Positions 1 to 9,545 of a stretch of DNA of 64,000 nucleotides are shown in pieces; the first letter of the stretch is position 1; every line of letters starts with the position of its first letter. Source of the stretch: UBA12481 sp942493265 (GTDB lineage: Bacteria > Bacteroidota > Bacteroidia > Bacteroidales > UBA12481); contig OW818688.1 in NCBI GenBank assembly GCA_942493265.1, positions 5,022,001-5,086,000 on the forward strand. The letters run 5' to 3'. Below the pieces are notes generated by a model. That model saw nothing but the letters and a program-made list of their open reading frames with translations, did not search any database and had not been told where the DNA came from. The position numbers and the translations under genes are program-made.

Positions 1-583
1 AAAATGATAATCCTTTTAATTCATTGCAACGACGAACTTCCATTTCGAATTTATCCATGCACTCACTTTTCCTCACCTGGTAAATTTTTCTGGTAGGATA
101 TCCCATGCAGTCAGCCGCCTCACCGGCAGACAGGCCTTCCATATAAGCCCGCAGGATCCGCTGGCATTTTTCAGATAAACTGTTGATGCATCGGTGAACC
201 GCAAGTTTTATTTCTGATTCTTCAACCAACTTAAATATATCATCCTCCGCAGCAAATTGATTAAAAAACTCAGGTGGTTGCGTTTCTGTCGGATGGTTGA
301 AGCGCTTTTGCCATTCGTTGCTTAAAAGGTTTTTGGCAATATTAATTGAATAGGACATGAGCTCACATGAAAGCACTAAGTCTTCCTTATAATAATACAC
401 GGCAACCACTTGATGAGCCAAATCTGTTGCCGCATCTTTGGGATGTGCGACCTTTCTCTTGAGAAATTTCTTGAAAACACTAACAAACTCCCGGATGAAC
501 TTTCCGGTCTCCTTTTCATCAAACTGCCTGATCAGTTGCAGTCTATCATTTTCTTTGGTCCAATCCTTTTGCAAGCCGGCCAT
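1..583 (-). CDS. RNA polymerase sigma-70-like (ECF-type) factor, partial
   Basis: This reading frame runs off the left edge, so only the first 194 residues are visible. The ATG at 581-583 is the only sensible start, because an in-frame TAA lies four codons upstream. Residues about 45-95 look like sigma region 2 (a 'DLAHQVVAVYYYKEDL' stretch, then 'SYSINIAKNLLSNEWQKR'). Residues about 125-180 look like region 4, with 'CINSLSEKCQRILRAYMEGL' followed by a helix-turn-helix 'SAGEAADCMGYPTRKIYQVR'. It would direct RNA polymerase to a small regulon. No anti-sigma gene is visible because the downstream side is outside the window. The region 2 match is weak, so the family is inferred mainly from region 4 and overall layout. 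Confidence 0.72.
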   Translation of the reverse strand, partial: MAGLQKDWTKENDRLQLIRQFDEKETGKFIREFVSVFKKFLKRKVAHPKDAATDLAHQVVAVYYYKEDLVLSCELMSYSINIAKNLLSNEWQKRFNHPTETQPPEFFNQFAAEDDIFKLVEESEIKLAVHRCINSLSEKCQRILRAYMEGLSAGEAADCMGYPTRKIYQVRKSECMDKFEMEVRRCNELKGLSF

Positions 584-660
584 ACCTTTGATTTAATCTA
601 TGATTCCATAGCACTAGTAATAAGAAATTCATTACCTTTTCCTTACAAGTATAGCTTATT

Positions 661-706
661 AAAAAAGAATCCACAATGACAGTTTTGTCATTGTGGATTC
701 CTTTTT
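661..706. terminator. Perfect 15-bp hairpin flanked by A6 and T5, probable bidirectional terminator
   Basis: Arms 667-681 and 686-700 pair perfectly around a 4-base loop. The 5' side is preceded by six A and the 3' side followed by five T, so it can act on either strand. It lies about 80 bases upstream of the sigma-factor start and would insulate that gene from transcription coming from the right. Confidence 0.7.
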
Positions 707-1051
707 ATTGATTGGCCATGTGGTATCATTAAGGTAAGCAATCCACTATACTGCGGTCGCCATAAACGAATAAGAGACATTAGAATTGCCCAGCGAGTTA
801 TCATTCAAAGGGGTTCATGCTTACTTTTAGGAAAAATCCAAAACCGGGATTTCGTTAACAAGATGACATACTGCCAATTTTGTCGAATACAACTTTGAGA
901 TCCTATAGGGCTTCAGTGGATTTAGGTAATTCACCTGCAAATATTTTGACCCGCACGTGACTTTTTTGCCACCTTGCTTTGCCAAAATTGTAAATTTCAG
1001 TAGAAAATAATACTGATATTTTTGGTTGAAGAAATGATCATTTGATAAAGG
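707..1051. other. Intergenic region without a recognisable gene
   Basis: Only short open frames are present, and none resembles a known protein. The right edge is the target site of the IS21 element; the 7-bp duplication ATAAAGG is at 1045-1051. Confidence 0.5.
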
Positions 1052-1291
1052 TGAATATTCCGGTGCATAGTGTACCAGTGTTTCCATTGCATAGTGTACC
1101 AGTGTTTCTATTGCAAAGTGTACCACTGTTTCCGTTTGAAAGTGTACCAGTTTAGCCGGTAACTTTTCGGCGAAAAAATCAAGGTTGATCAGCGAAAATC
1201 AATCTGACATTCCGGCAGAAAGTGTACCACTCTGATCGGATGGATTTGTAGAAATGAGTCGTTAACCTTGGGTTTAAAATACCCAAGCTAA

Positions 1292-2854
1292 ATGGCAAAC
1301 AAAACGAAGGCAATGCTACAAATCCGCAAGATTCTTCAATTTTTATCGGACGGTTATTCCGAGCGGGAAATAAGCCTGCAGGTTCCTGCTCACCGTAAAA
1401 CGGTTCATACCTACCGGGAACGAGCCCAAAAGAGCGGACTAAGCTACGAGGCGCTCCTTGCCTTGAGCGATCCGGAGCTGGGTGATCGGATCGTGATGGA
1501 AAAGGACGATCCTCCAGTTAATAGCCGGGCTGCCTATGTAAAAAGCCAAAGCGAGTATTACCGGGTAGAACTCACCCGAACCGGAGTGACCTTGTATCAG
1601 CTTTGGCGGGAGTACCTGGATAACAACCCCGATGGATATGGATACTCCTGGTTTTGCGAGCAATACTCCCATAACGTAAAAACTCCGGTTCCGGCCTACC
1701 ATGCAGAGAAAGAACCTGGCAAAACGATAGAAGTGGATTTTGCCGGGAAATCCCTTACCTACGTGGATATGATCACCGGAGAAGTAATCTCGTGTCCAAC
1801 ACTCGTTTGTGCCTTGGTGCGAAGTAATCTGACCTATGTTGAACCCCTGGAATCGGCAAGGCTGGAGCACCTGATCCCGGCACTGAACCGGATGCTGATG
1901 TATTTTGGCGGAGTCCCCCGGGAGGTTACCACCGATAATCTTAAACAGATGGTAAACCGGGCGGACCGTTATGAACCGACCTTCTCGGAGGTGGCTGATG
2001 CCTGGGGCGTTCATAACCGATTGTTCATGAAGGCCACGCGGCCGGGCAAACCCAAGGATAAACCGACGGTGGAAAAGCACGTGGATATTGTCTATAAGCA
2101 TGTCTATGCACCGATACGGGACATTTTGATTACCAGCAGGGAGCAGTTGGTCAGCCTGACGTTGAAACAACTTGACACACTGAATCACCGGCCTCAATAT
2201 AAGAACCTTCCAAGCCGGTGGGAGCAGTTTGAGCAGGAAGAAAAGCATCTTTTAAGACCATTGCCGGATCATCCTTTTGTCTTGAAAAAAAGTACCCAGG
2301 CCAAGGTCAAACTCAACTATCACGTGATCCTGGGTGAGGACTGGCACCAGTACAGCGTGCCGTGGGAGTATATCGGTCAGCAAACCCGTATCCTATATGA
2401 CAGCGAAGTAGTTGAAGTCTTTATCGGGCTCAAGCGCATAGCGGTTCATCAGCGAAACTTCCGGCGCAACCGGTATACCACGCTTCCGGAGCACATGCCC
2501 GAATCGCACCTGCATTATAAAAAGCAGCGAGGCTGGACCGGCGACGACTTCCTGGAGCAAGCCTCCCGGATCGGAAACGAAACCAGCGCATCCATCGAAC
2601 GGATCCTCGCTTCCAGAGCTTTTCCGGAATAAACCTATGATGCCTGCCTGGGCACCCTCCGGTTAGCCGACAAATATGGGAAAGAACGTCTGGAAGCTGC
2701 CTGCAGCCGTGCCAACAAGGGACTGCGGATCAATTACAAGACCATCCTGAGTATTTTGAAAAACAACCTGGATCAGGTTGCCCCTGTTCCCAGAGACTTA
2801 TTTACCATCATCCCTGAGCATGAGAACATCCGGGGAGCTGAGTCGTATCGATAA
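1292..2854 (+). pseudogene. istA: IS21 transposase IstA with an in-frame nonsense codon
   Basis: The large DDE transposase of IS21 elements. The frame opens at the ATG at 1292 with an N-terminal helix-turn-helix ('YSEREISLQVPAHRKTVHTY'). The rve catalytic core follows, with 'KTIEVDFAGK', 'VTTDNLKQMV' and 'KPTVEKHVDIVYKH' supplying the likely D, D and E. A TAA at 2630-2632 (codon 447) stops the protein after 'SRAFPE'. The same frame then stays open for 73 more codons to a normal TAA at 2852-2854 ('TYDACLGTLRLADKYGKERL' and on), giving the usual total of about 520 aa. The most likely change is CAA or CAG to TAA. The truncated 446-aa product keeps the catalytic core but loses the C-terminal end. 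Confidence 0.9.
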
Positions 2855-2877
2855 ATCACTAATTATTAATAAAAAAG

Positions 2878-3624
2878 ATGTTTATGAATGTACAGACAAC
2901 CATGGATCAACTGCGAAAGTTGAAGCTGAGCGGAATGGCCCGTGCTTATGAAGCGGCCCTGGCTATGCCGGTTCACGAGCAACTGACCGCCGACCTGCTG
3001 ATCGGCCGGCTTGCAGAAGCCGAACTTCAGCAGCGGATCAATCAAAAAACTGAATTGTATCTGCGACAGAGCAAACTCAGGTATGCTGCTCACATCGAGC
3101 AGGTATATTGTAATCCGGCCCGAAACTTCACTCAGGATCAACTGCTCAGCCTCGCCGATGGACTCTACCTGGAAAAAGCTACCAATATCCTGATTACCGG
3201 AAAAACCGGTTGCGGGAAAAGTTACCTGGCGTGTGCGTTGGGGCGTCAGGCTTGTGCCCAGGGATACCGGGTCGTTTACTTTGGAATGAACCGGTTCCTT
3301 GAACGAGTCTCGCAATCAAAGCTGGACGGTACGTTTATCAAGTTACTTAATCAGGTAGAGAAATCGCATCTGCTGATCCTGGACGATTTTGGCCTACATC
3401 CGATGGACGGAATCTCCCGGCTGGCCATGCTTCAGATCCTGGAAGACCGATATGGTAAGAAATCAACAATTATCACTTCCCAATTACCGGTTGTCAAGTG
3501 GTTCGACTTCATCGGTGAACCCACGATGGCGGATGCAATCATGGACAGATTGGCAGGAAATGCCCATCGCGTGGAGCTCGAGGGAGACTCTTTAAGAAAG
3601 AATAAACCGAATAAAAAAGAATAA
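2878..3624 (+). CDS. istB: IS21 helper ATPase IstB
   Basis: A 248-aa AAA+ ATPase that loads and regulates IstA at the IS ends. Walker A is 'ITGKTGCGKSYLACALG' around residue 105, Walker B is 'LLILDDFGLH' around residue 166, and a sensor region 'STIITSQLP' follows. The length is normal for the family and the frame is intact. It lies 23 bases after the genuine istA stop, as expected for an istAB operon. The start chosen is the first ATG; an ATG two codons later is equally possible. Confidence 0.95.
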   Translation: MFMNVQTTMDQLRKLKLSGMARAYEAALAMPVHEQLTADLLIGRLAEAELQQRINQKTELYLRQSKLRYAAHIEQVYCNPARNFTQDQLLSLADGLYLEKATNILITGKTGCGKSYLACALGRQACAQGYRVVYFGMNRFLERVSQSKLDGTFIKLLNQVEKSHLLILDDFGLHPMDGISRLAMLQILEDRYGKKSTIITSQLPVVKWFDFIGEPTMADAIMDRLAGNAHRVELEGDSLRKNKPNKKE

Positions 3625-3683
3625 ATTTAATCAACGAATCCATCATGATCGGACTGGTACACTTTGCGGCGGAATGGTGGTAC

Positions 3684-3691
3684 ACTTTAGA
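3684..3691. repeat. Left copy of 8-bp ISL3 target duplication ACTTTAGA
   Basis: Identical to 5504-5511 on the other side of the ISL3 element. An 8-bp duplication is the hallmark of ISL3-family insertion. Confidence 0.93.
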
Positions 3692-5503
3692 GGTTCTTCG
3701 TCACATTTGGGGAAAATTGTAATTGGAAACATTTAGCGTAATTATTTGATTAATAGATAAATAAGTCACATTTTCGTTGGTGGTGACAAGGAGAATTATT
3801 ATCTTTAAGTAATTCAACAGCAATTACTTATGAATATAAACCACCTATTTTGCCTGCCCCAATTTTTGATTACCAAAATCGAATACGGTTTTAACACTGT
3901 TAAAGTATTCGCATCGATAAAGACCAAGAAGTCCCGGTGCCCTGAATGCGGACGGAACAGCAGTTCTATTCATGATTATTATTACAGAGCCATCACAGAC
4001 CTTCAAGTATTTCAAAACGCTTCTGTTATCATTTTAAAGGCAAGAAAGTTCAGGTGCAGGAACCCCAACTGTCATCGTAAAGTTTTTTCTGAACAGACGA
4101 GCAGTGTTCTGCGGTATTCCAGAAGAACCGCAAGGGCCGGCAAGATTTTGGATTCTTTTTCCATTGAGTTAACCGGCAAGCTGGGCAGCCAATTATCAAA
4201 ACAAATATTTCTGGGAGTAAGTATTTCAACAATCACGAGAATTGCTCATAATCAACAACTTCCCGCGATAAAACAGCCAAGGGTCTTGGGAGTTGATGAT
4301 TGGGCATACCGCAAGGGAGTGAGATTTGGTACGGTCCTGATTGACATGGAAACATCCAGGCCAATTGACTTATTATTAACAAGAGAAAGTGCGGATCTAA
4401 AGATTTGGTTGGCCAAATATCCTAATGCAGAAATAGTGACCAGGGATCGTTCAGGTACTTATTCTTCCGCTATTAATGAAGTTTGCCCGGATGCCATTCA
4501 AATTGCTGACCGGTTTCATTTATTAATGAATTTATCAGACGCTTTGGATAAATACTTCAAAAGTGTCAGCAAAGAAATCAGGAGGATAATAAAAGACAAA
4601 ACGGACGAAATACTAACCATGTCCCCCAATGAAATTGCAAGTATTATTGTGCCAAATTCAGATCTCAAGGCACTGCCAATTCCCTCAGAATCTTCAGTAA
4701 TTAAAGTTGATCAAAGACTGGATACCTACAACAAAGTCAAAGAGCTTCAGGCAAAAGGGATTCCCCTACGTGGGATTTCAAAGGGTTTAGGAATCAGCCG
4801 TAATACGGTACGCTCCTATTTTATTCAGGAAGCCCTGGCACCCAAGGGCCACCCGAGATACATTAATATCGAACTGTTCAGCGGTCATATAGTAACTCGG
4901 TTATCTGTTGAAGGCTATACGAGAAAGGAAATCTTTGAAGAAATGGTTCAGCTTGGATACAACGGCGGCAGCACTCAAGCGTATGCCTACATCAACAAAG
5001 TTAAGTCGGACTATGAAATAAGCATTCCGGATAATGCCGAGATCCGACAGAAAATGATCCCTTACATCAACCCTCTTAGCTCCAGAAAATTGGCTAAATA
5101 TATCGGCGGATGTCTATCTGACATCGAAGGCATAGAGGAAAGAAACTGCATGAAAACCTTATTTAACAATTTCCCAGAGCTTCGGATTGTCAGGAAGTTG
5201 GTTCAGATTTTTCGAACAATGCTTAAAAGAGGTAGTGGAAACATTAAGAGATGGATCGACTTTATAATGCGCTCAAAATACAGGTTGTCAGGCATTAAAG
5301 TATTTGCTAATGGCTTATTGAGGGACATTCAAGCTGTCAAAAACGGAATATGCATGACCTGGAGTAATGGAACTGTTGAGGGACACGTGAACCGGATCAA
5401 GAGCATAAAACGGGGAATGTATGGTAGGGCAGGTTTTGAGCTACTGCGAAGAAAAGTTATCCTATCACAAACAGGATAACTCCCCCAAAAGTGACGAAGA
5501 ACC
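3692..5503 (+). mobile_element. ISL3-family element nested in the IS21 right end
   Basis: An 1812-bp element with terminal inverted repeats. The left end starts GGTTCTTCGTCACATTTGGG, and the inverted right end reads GGTTCTTCGTCACTTTTGGG. It is flanked by ACTTTAGA on both sides (3684-3691 and 5504-5511). It carries a single full-length transposase gene and looks recent: the repeats, the duplication and the reading frame are all intact. Confidence 0.95.
3830..5479 (+). CDS. ISL3-family transposase
   Basis: A 549-aa protein. The N-terminal zinc-binding region has Cys pairs 'CPECGRN' (about residue 37) and 'CRNPNC' (about residue 75). A DDE core opens with 'VLGVDDWAYRKG' (about residue 148), typical of ISL3 transposases, followed by 'VTRDRSGTYSSAI' and 'ADRFHLLMNLSDAL'. 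An internal helix-turn-helix ('IPLRGISKGLGISRNTVRSY') precedes the C-terminal part with 'WSNGTVEGHVNRIKSIKR'. The length and frame are complete, so the gene is probably functional. It cuts and pastes its own element, making 8-bp target duplications. Confidence 0.96.
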   Translation: MNINHLFCLPQFLITKIEYGFNTVKVFASIKTKKSRCPECGRNSSSIHDYYYRAITDLQVFQNASVIILKARKFRCRNPNCHRKVFSEQTSSVLRYSRRTARAGKILDSFSIELTGKLGSQLSKQIFLGVSISTITRIAHNQQLPAIKQPRVLGVDDWAYRKGVRFGTVLIDMETSRPIDLLLTRESADLKIWLAKYPNAEIVTRDRSGTYSSAINEVCPDAIQIADRFHLLMNLSDALDKYFKSVSKEIRRIIKDKTDEILTMSPNEIASIIVPNSDLKALPIPSESSVIKVDQRLDTYNKVKELQAKGIPLRGISKGLGISRNTVRSYFIQEALAPKGHPRYINIELFSGHIVTRLSVEGYTRKEIFEEMVQLGYNGGSTQAYAYINKVKSDYEISIPDNAEIRQKMIPYINPLSSRKLAKYIGGCLSDIEGIEERNCMKTLFNNFPELRIVRKLVQIFRTMLKRGSGNIKRWIDFIMRSKYRLSGIKVFANGLLRDIQAVKNGICMTWSNGTVEGHVNRIKSIKRGMYGRAGFELLRRKVILSQTG

Positions 5504-5530
5504 ACTTTAGAGCGGAATAATCAATAAAGG

Positions 5531-5838
5531 GAAATAGATAGTTTTTATCGGCCTTTTTAAACTGCCGTGGGTAAGCAGCCGAAGGCCATGCACAGGAACT
5601 GCTTCCAAAAGTAAAATCCTGAACAATAAAGTCACCATCATATCGCTGAACGCATTACTTAATAAGAGGATAAGGAGCAAATTCCATGATCTGAGAGAAA
5701 ACCATCTTGCCTTGATTCATAACCGGTGTTTTGAACTTAGGAATACAAAACACATTCCAAATCATTGCTCGATGGAAAACCCGCCAAACGTAGATAAATC
5801 AAACTTTTAAAAGAGCATATATAAAAACAACGCAACAC
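5531..5838. other. Intergenic region, nothing recognised
   Basis: About 300 bases between the IS21 right flank and the decayed IS630 copy. No open frame longer than a few dozen codons, no clear hairpin and no similarity to other parts of the window was noticed. Confidence 0.4.
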
Positions 5839-5840
5839 TA

Positions 5841-6876
5841 GTGTCATGTCAACTTTCATATGACGGGTAAAGTCTTTTCAGTTTGATCCAGGCTATCTCC
5901 TTGGTGAACTGCCAGTTAATTTTCTTGTCGAACCCGTTGCGAGCCTTTTCCCAACCTTCAACCTCTTCCTTGACATTATCAATTGAGTTAATTCTCCGCC
6001 CCAAACATTACTTATTCAATACGTTAAGTTCAATCTTGGCAATGTTTAACCAGCTATCATGTTTAGGAGTAAAAACAAATTCAAACCGATCCAGTAGCCG
6101 TTTGGTTTCCGCTGGCTCATAGGGTTCATGCAATACACCTGGCGTATGGGTTCCAAGGTTATCCATGGCCAAAGTGGTTAGTTCAGCTTTCGGATAATGT
6201 TCATCTGCAATGTCCTTGATAAACTCAGCCTAGTCAACTTTACACTCCCTTTCCGTGTTCCTCACCGTTCGGAATCCGGCCAACGGTCAATTAGCGAGAA
6301 AAGTGTTACAAACACCTAAACGTTCATATTCATTATCGCACTTCCGCTCATGGCCTTTATTCATTGGAATAGGAACTCGTGTTTCACCAATCAATTGTTT
6401 AGGAGATTCATCAATGCAAACCACCGGGTATTTTTGATTTTAAAGTCTTTTAAACACATCCAAAACTTTTTCCATTGCTGCTACAAACTCCCCATTTTCT
6501 TTGGCTGGGATGCATTAAGATGGGCTTCCAGGTCTCCATCCATCGACTTTTTGTACACCCGTGAAGTTGGAGCCATTTTCAATGCGGCCTTCTTCCACAA
6601 ATCGCTTTTTAACCCTGTCAATAGTGCGCATTCCGAGCTTTAGGACGTTACAAATTTCTTCATTGGTCTGTCGTTCTGAAGCATATGGGCCTCTGTCAAC
6701 GTTTAACACAACCAGCGCATGAATGATTTTCTTTGCAGTATGGGTGCCGGTACTGGTAACTCCGATCAATTCATCTCTTTCTTCTTGGGTAAGAGTAACT
6801 TTGCAGGTATTTCTAGCCGTTTTTTGGCTAAGACACAAAATGTTTTAGATACGACAACTTAAATGTGACTTGACAC
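5841..6876 (-). mobile_element. Decayed IS630-family copy A with internal deletion
   Basis: The copy aligns along its whole length with the IS630 copy at 23721-24927. It starts GTGTCATGTCAACTTT after a TA at 5839-5840 and ends with GACTTGACAC at 6876. The right TA is changed to GA. It is about 170 bp shorter than the other copy: the sequence jumps from the 'gggatg' at about 6510 straight to 'cattaagatgggc', so a central part of the transposase gene is missing. Confidence 0.88.
5861..6811 (-). pseudogene. IS630-type transposase remnant (copy A)
   Basis: Fragments of both halves of the transposase are readable but in broken frames. The N-terminal helix-turn-helix part ('CKVTLTQEERDELIG', 'LNVDRGPYASERQTNEEIC') is at about 6515-6811. 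The residue that is the start Met in copy B is AGA here, so the start codon is lost. The DDE half has several stops and the middle is deleted. It cannot encode an active enzyme. Comparison with copy B shows it has decayed much further. Confidence 0.85.
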
Positions 6877-7001
6877 GATTGATCACATTCATAGTTTACT
6901 GATTTTTTGCTTGATTATTTAGCATAAAGGTCTTGCGAGTAAAGGATTATTTTTGTTCATTTATAGTATTGATAGTATTCACTGTATCACAGCAAATCAA
7001 G

Positions 7002-7898
7002 ATGAAAAACCAATCACTCGTCACCCTTCTTTGTATTCTATTGAGTACTCCTTTGAATTCAATTATTTGTCAAGAAAACCAAAATTCGATTCTTTGGTCA
7101 GTTGAAGATTCCTCGATGAGTATTCGATCTTTCATACTTGGCTCAATTCATACTATGGATACCACCATGATACATTTTCCAGTCGCACAGATTGAATCTA
7201 TAATTAGCCAATCGAGTGTGGCCTTTTTTGAAACTAGTTTTAGAGAATTTGGACCAATACCCAAAGAAAGTCTTAAACCTGAATTGATTATTAATAATGA
7301 TCCCGAACTCGATATCCGCAAACATTTGAATAGTTTACAATTGAGTAAGCTTCTTATGGTTTTCGATTCGTCAAAGATGTATCCGGGAATGAATGCCATT
7401 TTACATCGAATTAAACCACAGGTACTTGCATTTTTTGTTGTGTCTGAAAGCCAATTAAAATCATCTTACTTTATAGCTTCAAATTTCTCTCCTGATTATT
7501 ATTTTGCGAGTTTTGCTTCAAAAATCGGAAAACCAGTTATGGGTCTTGAAGATAATAAAGCTCAAATAGGCTGGATACTGAATCCAGATTTGAGTTTTGA
7601 AGACGGGTTAGCTTTTCTGGTACAGTCATTAGAAGACGCTGATGAAAAGTCAAAAGACATCTTTACTCCATATGTTAATCAAGACTTGACCAGCTATTTG
7701 AGTCTGGCCAACATTCCAATGAATGTTAGCCGCCAACTTAATATGGCAAAAAAACTAGGGGATGTGATGAAAACAAAAAGCACATTTGTCTGTGTTGGGG
7801 TTGCTCACCTCCCAGGACCAAATGGCATACTTGATTTATTAAAAAACAAGGGGTTTATTGTTCGGCCATTAGACTTTGAGCTCTCCTCATCTAAATAA
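7002..7898 (+). CDS. Secreted TraB/PrgY/GumN (Tiki-like) family protein
   Basis: A 298-aa protein with an N-terminal signal sequence (residues 1-23, hydrophobic 'SLVTLLCILLSTPLNSIIC'). Two family motifs are visible: 'FILGSIHTMD' with His50 near the N-terminus, and 'VGVAHLPGPNG' about residue 271 near the C-terminus. These are the conserved GxxH-type motifs of the TraB/GumN group, which includes the metalloprotease Tiki and the enterococcal PrgY that lowers pheromone-peptide activity. I chose the ATG at 7002 because it gives a clean signal peptide; a TTG at 6933 would add 23 residues. It converges on the lanthipeptide exporter genes and is the only plus-strand gene of the island that is not IS-derived. 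A peptide-degrading or immunity role is inference. Confidence 0.82.
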   Translation: MKNQSLVTLLCILLSTPLNSIICQENQNSILWSVEDSSMSIRSFILGSIHTMDTTMIHFPVAQIESIISQSSVAFFETSFREFGPIPKESLKPELIINNDPELDIRKHLNSLQLSKLLMVFDSSKMYPGMNAILHRIKPQVLAFFVVSESQLKSSYFIASNFSPDYYFASFASKIGKPVMGLEDNKAQIGWILNPDLSFEDGLAFLVQSLEDADEKSKDIFTPYVNQDLTSYLSLANIPMNVSRQLNMAKKLGDVMKTKSTFVCVGVAHLPGPNGILDLLKNKGFIVRPLDFELSSSK

Positions 7899-8227
7899 CC
7901 GACAACCGTGAACGCTTGCCAAGATAAGCCACAAATTGTATGATCACATTCACACACACGGTTTAAAAATATCGCACCAAACTCTTGACAACTCCTCAAA
8001 AATGCAAAACCGGTCACCTGGATTAACAGGTAGACCAGTTGTTAGGTATGAGAATACATAGCTGACTATCCATTTTTTTATACTACAGGCTGAAACCTCC
8101 ATGATTGAGATAATTGTTCCATTTGGCTTACCTTTCTATAAACTCTGCGTATCCGGTGGCCAAGTTCCAAATAGGAAATCAAACCAATCATTTCATAAAT
8201 TATACATTTCATAAATTACTAGTTTTT
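7899..8227. other. Convergent intergenic region, nothing recognised
   Basis: About 330 bases between the stop of the TraB-like gene and the stop of the HlyD gene. No gene or convincing terminator was seen. A short string, GACAACCGTGA (7903-7913), recurs near 18421 in another IS-scarred gap and may be leftover IS material. Confidence 0.35.
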
Positions 8228-9520
8228 TCACGATCGGTTCATCAACTTACTTATTTGGAACAGAATTCTTTGAATCAACCTAATATCCTCAGTAATGATT
8301 TCTCCTAAACCGGACATTTCGGGAGCAAGCAGTATATCTCTTTTTACATCCGTCTGAATATCATCAACTAAGTCAATACAGACTGTATAGCTATCCAGAT
8401 TTGGAAGTTTTGAAATTGATTTAACAATTCCATCAAGTTGACCATACTCATAATAAGGCCAATTATTGATTTTGATTTTTACGAATTGATTGGTTTTGAT
8501 TTTCCCAGCCCCAATTGCAGGAACCGACATAACCCCACTGAATTTCTTACCAAACGGCAACAGGGCTAAAAAGGCTTGATTGGATTGAACAATTTGGTAT
8601 TCTAAAATTGGCATCAATAAAGTCAGAGTTCCATCTATGGGTGCGGTTATTAAGTATGTTTTTTCCCAGTTACTAATTTGATTTTTTAGTTCGTTTTTCC
8701 AATAATCCAATTCGTTAAATGTTGTCCTGATTTGTTCACTGCTTTTGTATTCCATTTCAAGCAATTGAAGGTCCAGGTCATTTTTAGTGATACTAGTTTG
8801 AATTGCTGCCTTATTAAGCTCAATTAGTGATTCTTGGTACCCCAACATAGTTCTTTCTCTCTCGAACAATTCAACATCCGTTACACCTTTCATTTTGCTA
8901 AGCCTCAGACTTTGGTCATAAAGTTCGATAGATGTCTTGAGAAGTCTTTCTTTAATATTAATCTGTTCTGAATTAAGGTTTTCCATTGCATGCAATTGGG
9001 TCATTCTGCTATTCATTGCTAAGATCCTCTTCCTACTTATTTCTGAATGATTTAGCTCTTGACAATCCAACCATTTTTTTTTAAGCTGATTGAAGGCTTC
9101 TTGCATATTCCCGAAAACTTTACCCTCTTCTGCAAAACAAATAGCTTGGAGTTCCCCATTCCTAGGTGAGGCTTCAATTTGTGTACATAATTTCCTTAGA
9201 TATAGAATTGATGAGAAATTAACAGAATTCTCAATTTCAACTAATGGATCACCAATCTTTATGCTATCGTTTTCTTTACAAAACATTCTAATAATCCGTC
9301 CCGTAATAGGAGATTGCAATTTAACAATAGGATAATCATTAATAATTACTATAGGACCTTTTACATAATCAGGATATTTTAATAAATAGGAAAGAAAAAG
9401 AAGAAGAAAAAAAATAAACAAAATATAGGTAGATCCATATTGTAAGATATATGGAGGAACTTTGCCAATTACCTCTTTGACTTGAGAACTCCTCAAGTAA
9501 ATATTATGGTTTTCTCTCAT
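8228..9520 (-). CDS. HlyD-family membrane-fusion protein of the peptide exporter
   Basis: A 430-aa periplasmic adaptor. There is one transmembrane segment at about residues 28-48 ('GSTYILFIFFLLLFLSYLL'). A biotinyl-lipoyl half motif ('VKLQSPITGRIIRMFCKEND', about residue 64) starts the hairpin, and a long coiled-coil region spans about residues 110-290. The second lipoyl half ('LITAPIDGTLTLL') and a beta-barrel region follow. This is the usual order for HlyD/LcnD adaptors. It lies 25 bases downstream of the C39 ABC exporter and is surely its partner, linking the inner-membrane exporter to the outer membrane. An outer-membrane TolC is not encoded nearby. Confidence 0.93.
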   Translation of the reverse strand: MRENHNIYLRSSQVKEVIGKVPPYILQYGSTYILFIFFLLLFLSYLLKYPDYVKGPIVIINDYPIVKLQSPITGRIIRMFCKENDSIKIGDPLVEIENSVNFSSILYLRKLCTQIEASPRNGELQAICFAEEGKVFGNMQEAFNQLKKKWLDCQELNHSEISRKRILAMNSRMTQLHAMENLNSEQINIKERLLKTSIELYDQSLRLSKMKGVTDVELFERERTMLGYQESLIELNKAAIQTSITKNDLDLQLLEMEYKSSEQIRTTFNELDYWKNELKNQISNWEKTYLITAPIDGTLTLLMPILEYQIVQSNQAFLALLPFGKKFSGVMSVPAIGAGKIKTNQFVKIKINNWPYYEYGQLDGIVKSISKLPNLDSYTVCIDLVDDIQTDVKRDILLAPEMSGLGEIITEDIRLIQRILFQISKLMNRS

Positions 9521-9545
9521 GACCTGTATAAAATTTTTAATAGCA

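Larger units (their letters stand above)
1052..5523 (+). mobile_element. IS21-family element, interrupted near its right end by ISL3
   Basis: The left end starts TGAATATTCCG at 1052. The inverted right end reads TGATTATTCCG, ending at 5523. Both ends carry the multiple internal repeats typical of IS21, built on GTGTACCA (left copies near 1070, 1100, 1120, 1143 and 1221; inverted right copies near 3656 and 3678). Flanking copies of ATAAAGG at 1045-1051 and 5524-5530 form a 7-bp target duplication. It encodes IstA and IstB. The ISL3 element at 3692-5503 sits inside the terminal repeat on the right. Removing ISL3 and one copy of its 8-bp duplication restores a continuous end. Confidence 0.93.

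Noticed and set aside
410..679. An 89-codon plus-strand open frame at the left edge
   Set aside because: It is antisense to the sigma-factor gene over its conserved regions and has no recognisable feature.
827..1126. A 99-codon minus-strand frame starting inside the IS21 left repeats
   Set aside because: Its first part is only a translation of the terminal repeats ('HYAMETLVHYA'), and the rest has no similarity to known proteins.
1064..1240. Short repeats with GTGTACCA considered as a CRISPR-like or iteron array
   Set aside because: The units are irregular in spacing, occur inverted at the other end of the element, and are explained as IS21 terminal transposase-binding repeats.
1439..2248. 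A 269-codon frame antisense to istA
   Set aside because: It is the mirror of a high-GC coding region; the plus strand has clear IstA motifs.
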